From NCBI GenBank assembly GCA_016946835.1, contig JACVTC010000093.1, positions 107,501 through 171,500 of the forward strand: a stretch of 64,000 bases of DNA, read 5' to 3'. Shown one piece after another: positions 39,701 to 50,599 of this stretch. The notes under the pieces are model-generated. The model had not been told where the DNA came from. It did no database searches and saw only the letters and a program-made list of their open reading frames with translations. Made by a program: the position numbers and the translations under genes. Position 1 is the first letter of the stretch. Every line of letters starts with the position of its first letter. Source of the stretch: Neocallimastix lanati (nom. inval.) (taxonomy: Eukaryota > Neocallimastigomycota > Neocallimastigomycetes > Neocallimastigales > Neocallimastigaceae).

Positions 39701-40709
39701 TAACAATGGAATTACTTGCCATACATTCATATTGAATTTCTGGAGTACATTCATTAATTAATTCAGTAAAGCATTCCTCATCACCTTCCTCACAAGGAGT
39801 AACATCATCAAAAGCACTTCCTTCGTATGGTTTATGTGAAGTTGGCTTGGTGCTTGTTGTTGTAGTTGTAGTTGTGGTAGTGGTAGTGGTAGTTGATTTT
39901 GGATACCAGATATCTTCACAAACATCTGAAAGTTGTCTACACTTTGCCTGAATGACAATGGAATTACTTGCCATACATTCATATTGAATTTCTGGAGTAC
40001 ATTCATTTATCAATCTTTTAAAGCATTCCTCATCACCTTCCTCACAAGGAGTGACATCATCAAAAGCACTTCCTTCGTATGGTTTATGTGAAGTTGGCTT
40101 GGTGGTTGTGGTTGTGGTTGTTGCTTTTGGATACCAAATATCTTCACAAACATCTGAAAGTTGTCCACATTTAGCTTGAATGACAATGGAATTACTTGCC
40201 ATACATTCATATTGAATTTCTGGAGTACATTCATTAATTAATTTACCAAAGCATTCCTCATCACCTTCATCACAAGGAGTAACATCATCAAAGGCACTTC
40301 CTTCATATGGTTTATGTGAAGTTGGCTTGGTGCTTGTTGTTGTAGTTGTAGTTGTGGTAGTGGTAGTGGTAGTTGTCTTTGGATACCAGATATCTTCACA
40401 AACATCAGAAAGTTGTCTACACTTTGCTTGAATGACAATGGAATTACTTGCCATACATTCATATTGAATTTCCGGAGTACATTCATTAATTAATTCAGTA
40501 AAGCATTCCTCATCACCTTCCTCACAAGGAGTGACATCATCAAAGGCACTTCCTTTATATGGTTTGTAAGGTGTTGATTTCGATGTATAAATAACAGTTT
40601 TAGTAATTGTTTTAATATTTTTTGGAATTTCCTCGATATTTAAGTCATCTGCTTTGCCATAAGCAATGCTTGATAAAATTAAAATTGTTTTGACAAATTT
40701 AAATTTCAT
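36711..40709 (-). CDS. Secreted protein: fifteen six-Cys repeats plus C-terminal CBM1 (1,332 aa)
   Basis: Residues 1-21 are a secretion signal ([11 protein letters not shown]). Fifteen near-identical modules of about 60 residues follow, each starting [14 protein letters not shown] and ending [10 protein letters not shown]. Each has six Cys (positions in TPC, EECF, INEC, YECM, AKC, DVC). They are joined by Thr linkers of variable length that give an overall period of 74-84 residues. Module 15 is divergent. The last 36 residues are a fungal CBM1 ([15 protein letters not shown], then NPWYSQC) with its Trp/Tyr binding face. CBM1 binds crystalline cellulose by family knowledge. The six-Cys module is not one I recognise. 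No enzyme, dockerin or membrane anchor is visible. A cellulose-attached scaffold or wall protein is my inference. Confidence 0.93.
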   Translation of the reverse strand: MKFKFVKTILILSSIAYGKADDLNIEEIPKNIKTITKTVIYTSKSTPYKPYKGSAFDDVTPCEEGDEECFTELINECTPEIQYECMASNSIVIQAKCRQLSDVCEDIWYPKTTTTTTTTTTTTTTSTKPTSHKPYEGSAFDDVTPCDEGDEECFGKLINECTPEIQYECMASNSIVIQAKCGQLSDVCEDIWYPKATTTTTTTKPTSHKPYEGSAFDDVTPCEEGDEECFKRLINECTPEIQYECMASNSIVIQAKCRQLSDVCEDIWYPKSTTTTTTTTTTTTTSTKPTSHKPYEGSAFDDVTPCEEGDEECFTELINECTPEIQYECMASNSIVIQAKCRQLSDVCEDIWYPKTTTTTTTTTTTTSTKPTSHKPYEGSAFDDVTPCEEGDEECFKRLINECTPEIQYECMASNSIVIQAKCGQLSDVCEDIWYPKSTITNTTTTTTTTTTKPTSHKPYEGSAFDDVTPCEEGDEECFTELINECTPEIQYECMASNSIVIQAKCRQLSDVCEDIWYPKSTTTTTTTTTTTTTSTKPTSHKPYEGSAFDDVTPCEEGDEECFTELINECTPEIQYECMTSNSIVIQAKCRQLSDVCEDIWYPKSTTTNTTTTTTTTTKPTSHKPYEGSAFDDVTPCDEGDEECFTELINECTPEIQYECMTSNSIVIQAKCRQLSDVCEDIWYPKSTTTNTTTTTTTTTKPTSHKPYEGSAFDDVTPCEEGDEECFTELINECTPEIQYECMASNSIVIQAKCRQLSDVCEDIWYPKTTTTTTTTTTTTSTKPTSHKPYEGSAFDDVTPCDEGDEECFTELINECTPEIQYECMASNSIVIQAKCRQLSDVCEDIWYPKSTTTNTTTTTTTTTKPTSHKPYEGSAFNDVTPCEEGDEECFTELINECTPEIQYECMASNSIVIQAKCRQLSDVCEDIWYPKTTTTTTTTTTTTSTKPTSHKPYEGSAFDDVTPCDEGDEECFGKLINECTPEIQYECMASNSIVIQAKCRQLSDVCEDIWYPKTTTTTTTTTTTTSTKPTSHKPYEGSAFDDVTPCEEGDEECFTELINECTPEIQYECMASNSIVIQAKCRQLSDVCEHIWYPKATTTTTTTKPTSHKPYEGSAFDDVTPCDEDDEECFTELINECTPEIQYECMASNSIVIQAKCRQLSDVCEDIWYPKTTTTTTTTTTTTTTSTKPTSHKPYEGSAFDDIILCDESSDESDDECFDKLINECTPEIQHECMASNSMMIQAKCRQLSEICDDIWNPRFTTTTITTPTTTSLNKDSVTVTTTEKEIATEAMDMKHCAPKWGQCGGIGYKGPTCCQSGDCHEYNPWYSQCL

Positions 40710-41964
40710 TTTTAAATTACCTTAATATAATTTTGATTTTGAAATTTTAATTGAATTTCTTTTTAATTTCCTTTGTTTTTATTATTAAAAAAATAAATTA
40801 ATTCTTCTTAATAAATATATTATTATATTAATTTAACAATTAATTTTAAATATTATGAAATTAACCGTATATAATTAAGATTATTTTATTTTATTTTTTT
40901 TTTTATTAAATATATAGAAATTTGTAAATTAATTTTTTTTATAGTGATTAAATTATTTATAAATAATATTCAATTGTACATTATATATAATCAATATATA
41001 TATATTAAACAATTATTTTTTATATAAATTTTTAAACCCTTATTTCCTTCATTATTTTATTTTATTCAGTAAGTAAAATAAAAAAAAAATAATTCTTTAA
41101 AATAATTAAATTGAATTAATAATTTTACTTTTACTTTTTTTATTTTTTTTTTATTATTATTTTTTGTTAAATATTTTTTTAAAAAAAGAATAAAATAAAA
41201 TAAAAATTTTATTTTTTATTAATTTTTGTGGATTTCTATTTTAATTATTCATTGTATACAAATTGTACATGTTGTACAAATAAAAATTAAAATAAAAATT
41301 AAAATAAAATAAAAATATAAAAATTAAATAAAATAAAAATTATAATAATGTACAAAATGAAGATAATGTAAATAATTATTAATTAAAAATTTTTATTTCT
41401 TCATTCCTTCATTCATTAATGTTAATGAATGAATGAATCATAGAATAAATAAATTTATTATAATTTTTAATTTTTTCAGTAAATAATAAATAATGAATAA
41501 TTGAATAATTGAATAATTAAATAATTAAATAATAAATAATAAATAATAAATAATAAATAATTAAATAATTAAATAATAAATAATAAATAATTGAATAATA
41601 AATAAAAAGAGTATTTATTAATAAATAATTAAACAACAAAAAAAGAGTATTTACTAATAAATAATTGAATAATTGAATAATTAAATAATATTATTATAAA
41701 TAATAATAATATTAAATAATACTATAACAGAAATGAATTGTTTTATGATTATGGAATAATATTAAAAATTTATATATTTTTTTTTAATGAATTCCTTTTT
41801 TATATTTTTCTTCCAATTAATTTTATTTTATTATAATTTTAATTTTATTGACTCATTTTTCTTTTAAATATAAATATATGAAAAATTATTATTATTATTT
41901 ATTATTTATTATTATTTATTATTATTATTACTATTATTTGAAAAATTTTTTTTTAAAAAATTTA
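40710..41964. other. 5' flank of the repeat-protein gene, AT-rich
   Basis: No gene. Upstream of the ATG at 40,709 the DNA is AT-rich with several TATATA words. A TATTTATTAATAAATA palindrome recurs near 41,612. AAATAAT arrays occupy 41,480-41,600. Confidence 0.55.
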
Positions 41965-41971
41965 TCATATG

Positions 41972-41979
<8 letters not shown>
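41965..41979. repeat. Target site duplication of the SINE
   Basis: TCATATGATTATATT at 41,965-41,979 is repeated exactly at 42,455-42,469, on the two sides of the SINE. Confidence 0.92.
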
Positions 41980-42045
<66 letters not shown>

Positions 42046-42454
42046 GACTGAAGACTTTGGTCTTCCCCATATAGTAATATGGGTGTATGATTAACTGCCA
42101 TACCGGTACGGCGTCGACGCTCTCAACTCCCCATAAGCAAAGAAACTCCATATAGAAGCACCCTACGCGATCCTCGAGGGAAAGCAGAGCCAACTATAGG
42201 TGGCGTCCTTGCCATCCCAGAGGAGCTGGACACTGTAAATCCTCTCAGACAAGGCTTACGCAATGGGATTCTAATAGTGTTAGAAATATAGAAAACTTAG
42301 AAAGTATACCTACCTGAGTATCGTTTAACCCCTAACCTTTCACGCAAAACCCAAAGGGAAAAATCGTGAAGATATGATACTTGTGGGGGTCGATCCAGAG
42401 ACCTTTGGTATGATAAGCCAACGACTTAACAACCCAGGATAAGAACTGGATGAC
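41980..42454 (-). mobile_element. tRNA-derived SINE with poly(A) tail, apparently full length
   Basis: On the minus strand the element starts at 42,454. Its first 75 bases resemble a tRNA: a D-arm-like CTGGGTTGTTAAGTC, an anticodon-arm-like TTGGC-7-nt loop-ACCAA, and a T-arm B box GGATCGACC. An unrelated body of about 320 bp follows. A tail of about 63 A ends it (T at 41,978-42,042 on +). Perfect 15-bp direct repeats flank it. The body is much less AT-rich than its surroundings. It encodes no protein and must depend on LINE enzymes, which are present nearby. The parent tRNA cannot be named with confidence. Confidence 0.85.
42388..42436 (-). promoter_or_regulatory. Internal RNA polymerase III promoter (A and B boxes) of the SINE
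   Basis: The B box GGATCGACC (42,388-42,396, minus strand) fits the Pol III consensus G-W-T-C-R-A-N-N-C. A degenerate A box (TATCCTGGGTTG) lies about 35 bp upstream, the normal tRNA spacing. Confidence 0.7.
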
Positions 42455-42479
42455 TCATATGATTATATTACTATAATCT

Positions 42480-42885
42480 ATTATTATTATTTATTATTTA
42501 TTATTCATTATATATTATTTATTATTTTTTTATTTATTATTAATTATATATTATTCAATTTTTTATTATTTATTATTTATTATTTATTATTTATTATTTA
42601 TTATTTATTATTTATTATTTATTATTTATTATTTATTATTTATTATTCATTATATATTATTTATTATTTTTTTATTTATTATTAATTATTTATTATTCAT
42701 TTTTTTATCATTTATTATTTATTATTTTTTTATTTATTATTTATTATTTATTATTTATTATTTATTATTTATTATTTATCATTCAATTATTTATTATTTA
42801 TTATTCAATTATTTATTATTTATTATTCAATTATTTATTATTTATTATTCAATTATTTATTATTCAATTATTTATTATTATTTAT
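42480..42885. repeat. TTATTTA heptamer minisatellite
   Basis: Tandem TTATTTA units with periodic ATTCAATTATT variants, the same family as at 14,935-15,890. Confidence 0.88.
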
Positions 42886-43248
42886 TACATGTTATTTAAA
42901 TTTATGATTCCTTGATTCCTTTTTATTTTATGATTTTTCTTTTTATTTGTTTATTTTAATTATTTATTAAATTTTAACTTTATATATTCATCATTAGAGT
43001 TAAAATATTTTTTATAATTTTTTAAATACTTAAAAAAAATAAAATAAAAAAATAAAAAAAAATTAAAAATAAAAATAAAAATGATATGAGTAAAGAAAAA
43101 CAATAAAAAAATATAATAAAAATTTAATTACATGAACTTAATTACTTAGCCATTTTTTATTATTATTACTCATTATTATTTTTGTACTTTTTTATTTATG
43201 TAAAAAATTTTATAAAATTTTATTCTATATTATTATTTTTGAAATTTG

Positions 43249-43286
<38 letters not shown>

Positions 43287-44146
43287 GAAATTTTTTCAAA
43301 TTAATAATTTTATTAATTTTATGTACTTGATTAATTTTAAATATAATTATTAATTATTACATTTAATATATTATAAATATATTTTCATATGTTACTGCTA
43401 CATATTTAAAATATTATAAATATATCTTCATATGTTATTGTTACATATTAAAATTTTTTTTTTTTTTAACTATTATTATAAAAAAAAATTGTTATTAATA
43501 TGATGTTAATTAAAATATATTGGTTTTTCAATAACAATTTTAAAAATTATTCATTAATAATAATATTAATAATACTATATATATATATTTATAAATTCAA
43601 TAAAATTCTATAATTGTTATTAACAATACTATTAATTATATTTAATATAATGAAATAATTTTATACAATAAAATTCATTTAGTAATAAAATTTGTTCCTC
43701 CCATTTACATTTAATTATATATAAAATATTTTATTAAAAATATTTTTTAAAAATTATTTATATCATTTAATTAGTATTTTTCTCTTAATTTCTCTCTTTT
43801 TTTTTTTTTTTTTTTCAGCATTAAGTATTTGAATGTTAAATTTTCCTAATCAGTATAATAAATTTAAAATTTGTTATGTTATATTTTTATTTTTTATTAT
43901 AAAAAGAAATATATTTATTATTTCTTAATAGCATAATGTTATTTATTTTTTTTTATTTTATTTTTTTATATTCTTCAATTATTTTTAATAATTAAATATA
44001 AATAAAAATTATTTTAATTTTATATTTATTTTTATAATTAAATAATAATTTTATATAAACTTTTATTTAATCAATCCTATATATATTTTATATTTATTTA
44101 TTAATTTAGAAATAATAATAATAAAGAATATTATATTATTATATAT
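42886..44146. other. AT-rich intergenic DNA, no gene seen
   Basis: Contains an A34-class tract near 43,250 and a short local duplication of CATATGTTA...TACATATT around 43,388 and 43,430. No coding signal. Confidence 0.6.
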
Positions 44147-44600
44147 GATGAAAAAAATTAATTATAATTGGTTGAAAAAATAATAATAATTAGACTTAAT
44201 ATATTGAAATATGATTAAATAATTAAGTTATGAAACATTTCCATATATTACAATATACTAAAAGTGTTTGATCTAATTTATTTATTCTATTAAGATCATT
44301 TTAATTATATTATAATATATTATGTAATATATTATTTTCTTTAATAAAATTTTATAAATGCATTTAATTATTTGAACGAAAAAAGTTAATTATAATTATT
44401 TGAAAAAAATAATAAATAGACTTAATATATGGAAATAAAATTTAATAATTAATTTATGAAACATATCTATATATTACAATATACTAAAAGTGTTTGATCT
44501 AATTTATTTATTCTATTAAGATCATTTTAATTATATTATAATATATTATGTAATATATTACTTTTTCTATAATAAAATTTTATAATTAGTTTTTAATTTT
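44147..44600. repeat. Two-copy tandem duplication, unit 226-227 bp
   Basis: The unit starting at about 44,147 is repeated from about 44,374. Both include CTAAAAGTGTTTGATCTAAT and TCTATTAAGATCATTTT, and similarity is around 90% by eye over the whole unit. No coding potential is seen. Confidence 0.8.
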
Positions 44601-45114
44601 TATATAATAATTAAAAAAAAACCAGTTTTTTTTATATTGATTATGGGAGTGTTATATTTAGTAATGAGACTTTACATGAATTATGTTATCCTTTATTTTT
44701 TTATAAACATGGCGCATTATTTGATATATAATGAAAACGTTAAACAAGTAAATATAAAAGGATAATATTCTTTAAAAATAAATTATTAATATCCATTATT
44801 ATTATTATTATTATATTACAAATATATAAAGAATTATAAAAAAAATTTTTTTAGAAAGAGTCGCATTTCGGAAATTTACATTTTGCTATATGGCTTTAAT
44901 AGTGTTATAATTTTAAATCTATTTCTATGCTTACATCCGCCTTTTTTAGCATTTTTCAAATTCAGCTATTGTAATACATGTTTTATTGTCCACTTTTATT
45001 TTATTTTATTTTATTTTTTTTTTTTTGAAATATTTTTGATATCAATTATTTTCATTACCTTTTTTTTTTATATATATATAAAATTAATTCCTTTTTTTTT
45101 TTTTTTTTTTTTTT
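44601..45114. other. AT-rich spacer
   Basis: No gene. The sequence GTCGCATTTCGG near 44,861 faintly echoes TTGCATTTCG at 34,338-34,360. A T tract at 45,089-45,119 borders the copia fragment. Confidence 0.5.
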
Positions 45115-45690
45115 TTTTTGTAATTGTGATTTCCAAGGATATAGGACTTATTTCTAAAGAAGTAAATAAAGTTACTTGTTGATTTTCTTGATGATTCATC
45201 ATCATTTGCGTAATCTGCATCATAAAAAAAAAACCTATTAAATTCATTATTTCCATAATAACGAATTGTTTTTTTTTTTTTTTAATATTGTTAATATTAA
45301 TAAAAGTGATTTTATAATCAATTTCTGTTAGATTTGTCAGAATATCTTGATGATTATTAATTTATTGCAAAAAAGCTATATCCGGTCTAGTTTTAACTGC
45401 GATGTATAGTAATGATCCAAGTAGTAGAGATTTGTATTTTAGATTTTATATGAATCTATTGAGTTTGGTAAAAAAAAAAAAAAACTAATACCTTTTAAAA
45501 AATGTTGATTATTTCTATATTCTACATTCTTCCTGCTTACATTAATCCATAAAGAGACTTCTTAAGGAGCCAACGATTTTTCCTTACCGTAGTTTATATC
45601 TCCTTTTGGTATTTTCATGTATATATATATATATATATATTTTCATCTAAATCCTTCATTTAAATCTACAGCTTGTATATCTAATTGTTT
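45115..45690 (-). pseudogene. Ty1/copia RT and RNase H fragment
   Basis: On the minus strand, 45,625-45,520 reads VYMKIPKGDINYGKE and then KSLYG-like residues, a copia RT core motif. Near 45,430 it reads LLGSLLYIAVKTRPDIAF, the copia RT C-terminal signature. 45,240-45,125 reads YDADYANDDESSRKSTS, the copia RNase H start. Stops and frameshifts separate the pieces. The coding sequence ends directly in about 30 A (T on +), inside RNase H. Confidence 0.8.
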
Positions 45691-45821
45691 TTTTTAAAAT
45701 TCCAACATTTTATAGTTGGCAATAGTAATATAAAAAAAGAATCGGATTGGGGGATAGGGATAGTTGGTAAATAATGTATTGAAATAGGTCAAGTTCTCCT
45801 TTTCCTTTTGCCTGGAATCCT

Positions 45822-45857
<36 letters not shown>

Positions 45858-45939
45858 CATTCAAAAAATTATATTGTTCAAATAGTGTGGTCCAATTCAT
45901 TTATATATAAATTGTAGTAGTTATAATTTTTAATGATTA

Positions 45940-45992
<53 letters not shown>

Positions 45993-46634
45993 TTATTTTT
46001 ATTTTTATTTTATTTAATTTTTTTTATTTTATTTTATTTTATTTTATATTTTTTGTTTTAGCAAATTTATTAAGTCTTGACCAGATTTATAAAAATTTTG
46101 TTTCTTTTAATATATTTTAATTATTTGGTAGAAGGTTTATAACCCTAGTATAGCCAATATTCAGACTGTCGACAATGATTGACTGTACTTCATTGTTGTA
46201 CTTTATTTGAGTACGAGTCCTTTCATCATGAACAAATTCTTTTTTCAAGATATTCTTGATAGTCTTGAGCTATCAGGTGTCTTTGAAGGGGGCGTCAAAC
46301 CACCTTTCGAAATTTGAAATATATAGAGTTTGAAATTTTTATAAATTGAAAAATACAGATATTCAGATTTTAATGATAAAGTCTTTGTATTCAAATTTCG
46401 GTATTATTGAATTAGTTTTTTTTTTTTTTTTTTTTTTTTATTTTATTTTATTTTATTTTATTTTATTTTTTGAATTACTTGTTCTTAACTATTATGGTAG
46501 AATTTTTTTTTTTTTTAAAAAAATTTTTTCGAATTTAATTTTTTTTATTTAGCAATATTTTATAATTAATAAATAAATAAATTTTTAATGATTTAAAAAT
46601 TTAGGATGAACTCTAGAACTCTATGATGTAATAG
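45691..46634. other. Spacer with long T tracts and a base-balanced patch
   Basis: T tracts lie at 45,824-45,855 and 45,943-45,987. The patch at 46,130-46,320 is less AT-rich, with a repeated CTTGATAGTCTTGAGCTATCA area, and could be the leader or LTR remnant of the following gypsy element. I cannot prove it. Confidence 0.4.
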
Positions 46635-47659
46635 AGCCTAGAAGGGTCTTTGTTTGGGTAAAAGCTGCTACTGAAGAAGATCTACATGAAACCCTAAACA
46701 CTTTGAAGATAAAAATTGGAAATGAAATAAGGTATCCATCATTTAAGCAAATTCAAACCGCAGTAGAAGAATACTTAAACATTACTGAAGCGGATAAATG
46801 TTCTATTCTAAAGAATTTAGAAATTGATAATCGAGAAACCATAAAGAAATTTAATTATAGACATAAAAAGTTATATAAAAAATTGAGCTAAGAATATCAA
46901 AGGCTAATTACCATTAAAGATTATATGAATTCGATTAAATCAAGAGTGTTTCCTTGCTCTCAAGTAATGATTGCTAAATGTGAAATTATGAGCGAAGCCT
47001 ACAAAGTTGCCGAAGTTGCGGAAGAAGCTGAGAAGGAAATTTTACCAAAGAAAAGGAATAACTACCAAGGAAATAATATTATGACTATACAACATGAAGG
47101 AGGCTTGCTATCCCATCCATTTTACGAAGAGTTTCTTTTTGGTCAATCACATCTCGATATTGATATCAATAAAAGAACTCTTTATTATCAGCAGAATAAT
47201 GCTAATTCATATCACAACTATTTTGGACATACTAGAAGAAGTAACATGAATAGAAATTATACTAGTAATAATCAATTTAATGGAAATAAACATTATAATA
47301 ATACCTATTCATTCTACAATAATCGCAAATACAACAGTATGAACAATGTGGGAAACAATAGTAATAGAATTCAAAATGAAAATCTCAACAACCTGAATCC
47401 AAGAATGGAAAATTCAACCAATAAAAATAATGGAGTAGTTAATAATAATGTTATTGCTATGACATCTTTAATGGGAAATATTGATAGCACAGAGTCAAGA
47501 AATTATAATAATACATTTTTTAAAAATAAATTAAATACGTATAATACTTGTTATAGATGTAACCAATCTGGACACAAAGTTTCGGATTGTCCATATACTT
47601 TCAAACAATTGGCTGTGATGGAAGAAAAGGAGTCATTACAAAAACCTTTAAACCACTAA
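46635..47659 (+). pseudogene. Gag fragment with CCHC zinc knuckle
   Basis: A frame from about 46,635 (RRVFVWVKAATEEDL) runs to a stop at 46,891. The second part, 46,925-47,659, is Asn/Tyr-rich and ends with CYRCNQSGHKVSDC (C-x2-C-x4-H-x4-C) at about 47,547-47,588. Gag packages the element RNA. The upstream capsid part is missing or unrecognisable. Confidence 0.75.
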
Positions 47660-48840
47660 ATGGGAGAAGGATAACTTCCATTAAACAAACCAATCAAGGC
47701 CCTGTTACATTACCAAATTTGTATACAGTTGAAAATGTGAATAATAATAATTTGTATAACAATAATAACAATAAAATTATGGTAACACAAAATGACTCAC
47801 CAGAAGTTATTGCAGCGGCCATCAGAAAATCCAAAACAAAAAATATTAAAGACACACCCTACAATAAGAAGAAGCCACATGAATCATTAAAAAGCTAGCC
47901 AGTCACATTTAGTACCACAGCAATGAACCATAATAATAAATTGGTAGAACAACCTCAGAACATCCCACCAGAAGAAATGAACATTATGGAAGAGAGTCCT
48001 TTTTCAAAGAATGCAAGTGATAATGTTGAAAAGGCTGAAGAAGACATGAGTCTTTCAGAAGAAAAGGAAATTCCTATCAATACCAATGATAAGGAAATTA
48101 ATGAAGAATCGAAGAAATATAAAGGTAATAATAGTAATATAGTTAAAATACCTGCTAATCCTACCACCGAAAAATTAGAGTTCTTGGATCCATCCTTTAT
48201 TGCCGGGAAAAACATTAGAAATGTAAAAAAGGCTGGAAAAAGGGAGAAATTAGAAGAAATTAAAGAGAATATTAAAACTAATAATTCAATGACGAAAGAA
48301 GAAACATCTACTAATATTATAAATTCAAATACAAAAGAGCTACATATTAAATTAATGGAATATCTAGATGATTACCTTCTTCAGGATCTCGTTAAAGAAA
48401 TAGCCTCTACAGAAGTTGTTACTAAATTAGAGTACTTATTGGATCTCTTTCCTAAACTTATAGCACATTTCAATAAATCTTTAAAATTAACACCTAAAAG
48501 TTCCTTAAATAATGTATTGACGTTAGTGAATAAATTTAAAATAATAAAAATATTAGGAAAAATAGAAGGTGTTAATTGTGAAATATTTTTAGATACTTGT
48601 GCTAGTGTGAATGCTATCACAAGATCAGCATTAAAAAAATTCAAAATTAACAAACAAGCCATAGGAAAAATTGAAGAAACCATTTTCCAAGCTTACTCTA
48701 ATTTCTCAATTGAATCTGAAATTTAGGAGTTAGAAATTACCATTGGAACTCGTATGTTTAAAGATCATTTCCTGGTAATAGAAAAGGACGACATCTTTGA
48801 TATTCTAGTTGGAGTCGATTCCCTAAAAAAAAAATAGATT
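47660..48840 (+). pseudogene. Gag-Pol linker and aspartic protease
   Basis: A charged, Glu/Lys/Asn-rich linker (47,923-48,500) precedes a retropepsin domain. Its active site reads EIFLDTCASVNAITRSALKK (about 48,580-48,640). The family motif is D-T-G-A-S, so the essential Gly is Cys here. A TAG at 48,724 is followed in frame by more protease (DHFLVIEKDDIFDILVGVDS). Confidence 0.78.
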
Positions 48841-49087
48841 TGACATTAATTTAGTAAACGATACATTATTATATTGATATGATTATACTTCACACAAATT
48901 AGCTGACCTTTTTTACCACTTGAATTTTAATAACACATTTGCTCCTTTGGAAGAAGATGAAAAAAAAGAAGAAGACGAACAAAAAAAGGAATCGTTATTA
49001 CTTACCATAACTATATAAAAGGAAAGAGAAATATCTACGGATATTAAAGAAAATAAAAATGAAATCATTAATAGGATTATTAATGAA

Positions 49088-50480
49088 TTGAATAATGAAG
49101 ACAAAATTAAGGCAAGAAATCTTTTTACTACCTATGAGGACATGCTTGCGCTAAAGACTGACGACTTGGGACATTCTAAATTGCTACCTCACCGGATTGT
49201 ACTAGTAGAAGGTGCTAAACCCATAAAACGAAAAGTATATAGATTATCTAAGGCACAAATAAAAGCTTTAAAAAAACCAATTAATAAAATTAATAAATAG
49301 TAATTTAATTGAACCATCCTACTCACCTTGGTCCTCACCGATTGTTTTGGTATTAAAAAAAATGGAGATTGGAGGTTATGTGTCGATTATCGTAAATTAA
49401 ATAATCTGACAATCAAAGATTCCTATGCATTATCTTTAATTGATGATATTTTGACCTTTATTGGAAATGCTAAAATTTTATCTACTATTGATTTATTCTC
49501 GGGCTACCACCAGATTCCAATAGCCACGGAAGACAAGTACAAGACAGCGTTTACTACCATGTTCGGAAACTTCAACTTCAAGGTTATGCCGTTTGGTCTA
49601 TGTAATGCAACTGCAACCTTTCAAAGGGAGATGAACCGAATTTTTTTGATTTAATTGGTGTCTGCCCCTTTGTTTTATCGACGATTTGATAATTTTTCCC
49701 ACTCGATGGAATCACATTTAGAACACCTATCTAAAGTATTTGTAATATTACAAGAAAATAATTTAAAAATTAATTTAGAAAAATGTGATTTCTTTAAAAC
49801 TGAAGTTACCATTTTGGGTCTCCGTCTGTCTGTTAACGGTCTCTCACCAATCCCTGAAAAAGTTAAAATTATAGCTAACTGGACCCCTCCTAAAACTATT
49901 ACGCAATTAAAATCCTTTTTGGACGCTGTCGGGTATTATAAAAAATTTATAAAAAATTTTTCAATGATATCGAAACCTTTATATAATCTTTTAAAAAAAG
50001 ACGTACCTTTTGTCTGGAACAACAATTGCACAATAGCATTTGAATCCTTAAAGGAGAAACTAATTAGAGCCCCCATTTTTTCTTCCCCAGACTTCTCCAA
50101 ACCTTTTATTATACGAACCGATGCTTCCTTGGATGGAGTAGGAGGTGTCCTTTTACAAATGTCAGACCAAAATATAGAGGTTCCTATATATTTTGAAAGT
50201 CGTACTCTCACTCCTGCTGAATTAAATTACAGTGTTACTGATCTTGAAGGAACAACAGTGTATTATTGCGTACAAAAATTTAAAGCATATATAACTAGTA
50301 GTCCATTTACCACAATTGTATATACTGATCACAAACCTCTTATTGTTGTACTCCATAACAGAGAACCAACAAACCATAGACACCTTAAGTGGGTTAGTGT
50401 GATTTCTTCGTTAAACTTAATATCCAATATCAAGAGTGGAGGAAGAATGTCCTAGCAGATGCACTATCGAGAATTCCCAC
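49088..50480 (+). pseudogene. RT and RNase H of gypsy remnant 2
   Basis: The connection region 49,088-49,297 (LPHRIVLVEGAKPIKRKVYR) ends at a stop. The RT resumes at 49,328 with GDWRLCVDYRKLNNLTIKDS, STIDLFSGYHQI and VMPFGLCNATATFQ. The catalytic box region near 49,680 can be read as F-I-D-D only in a different frame, so it is broken by indels. The thumb and RNase H (IIRTDASLDGVGGVLLQM, then TDHKPL) follow from 49,740 to 50,455. Confidence 0.85.
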
Positions 50481-50599
50481 AAGTTTTGAAACTATAAATA
50501 TAATCAATAATAGTATTAATAATGTTACTGATGCTAATATTAATAATAATATTTCTAATACCAATAGCATAAATAATTTAATGAATGAATATATTAAAA

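Noticed and set aside
37043-40486. Fourteen regularly spaced minus-strand frames of 64-86 codons
   Set aside because: They are the shifted-frame shadow of the 82-residue repeat in the 1,332-aa protein; each copies the previous one and ends at the same point of the module.
42380-42454. A functional tRNA gene
   Set aside because: The arms have mismatches, no acceptor stem closes, and the head continues into a SINE body with poly(A) and target duplications.
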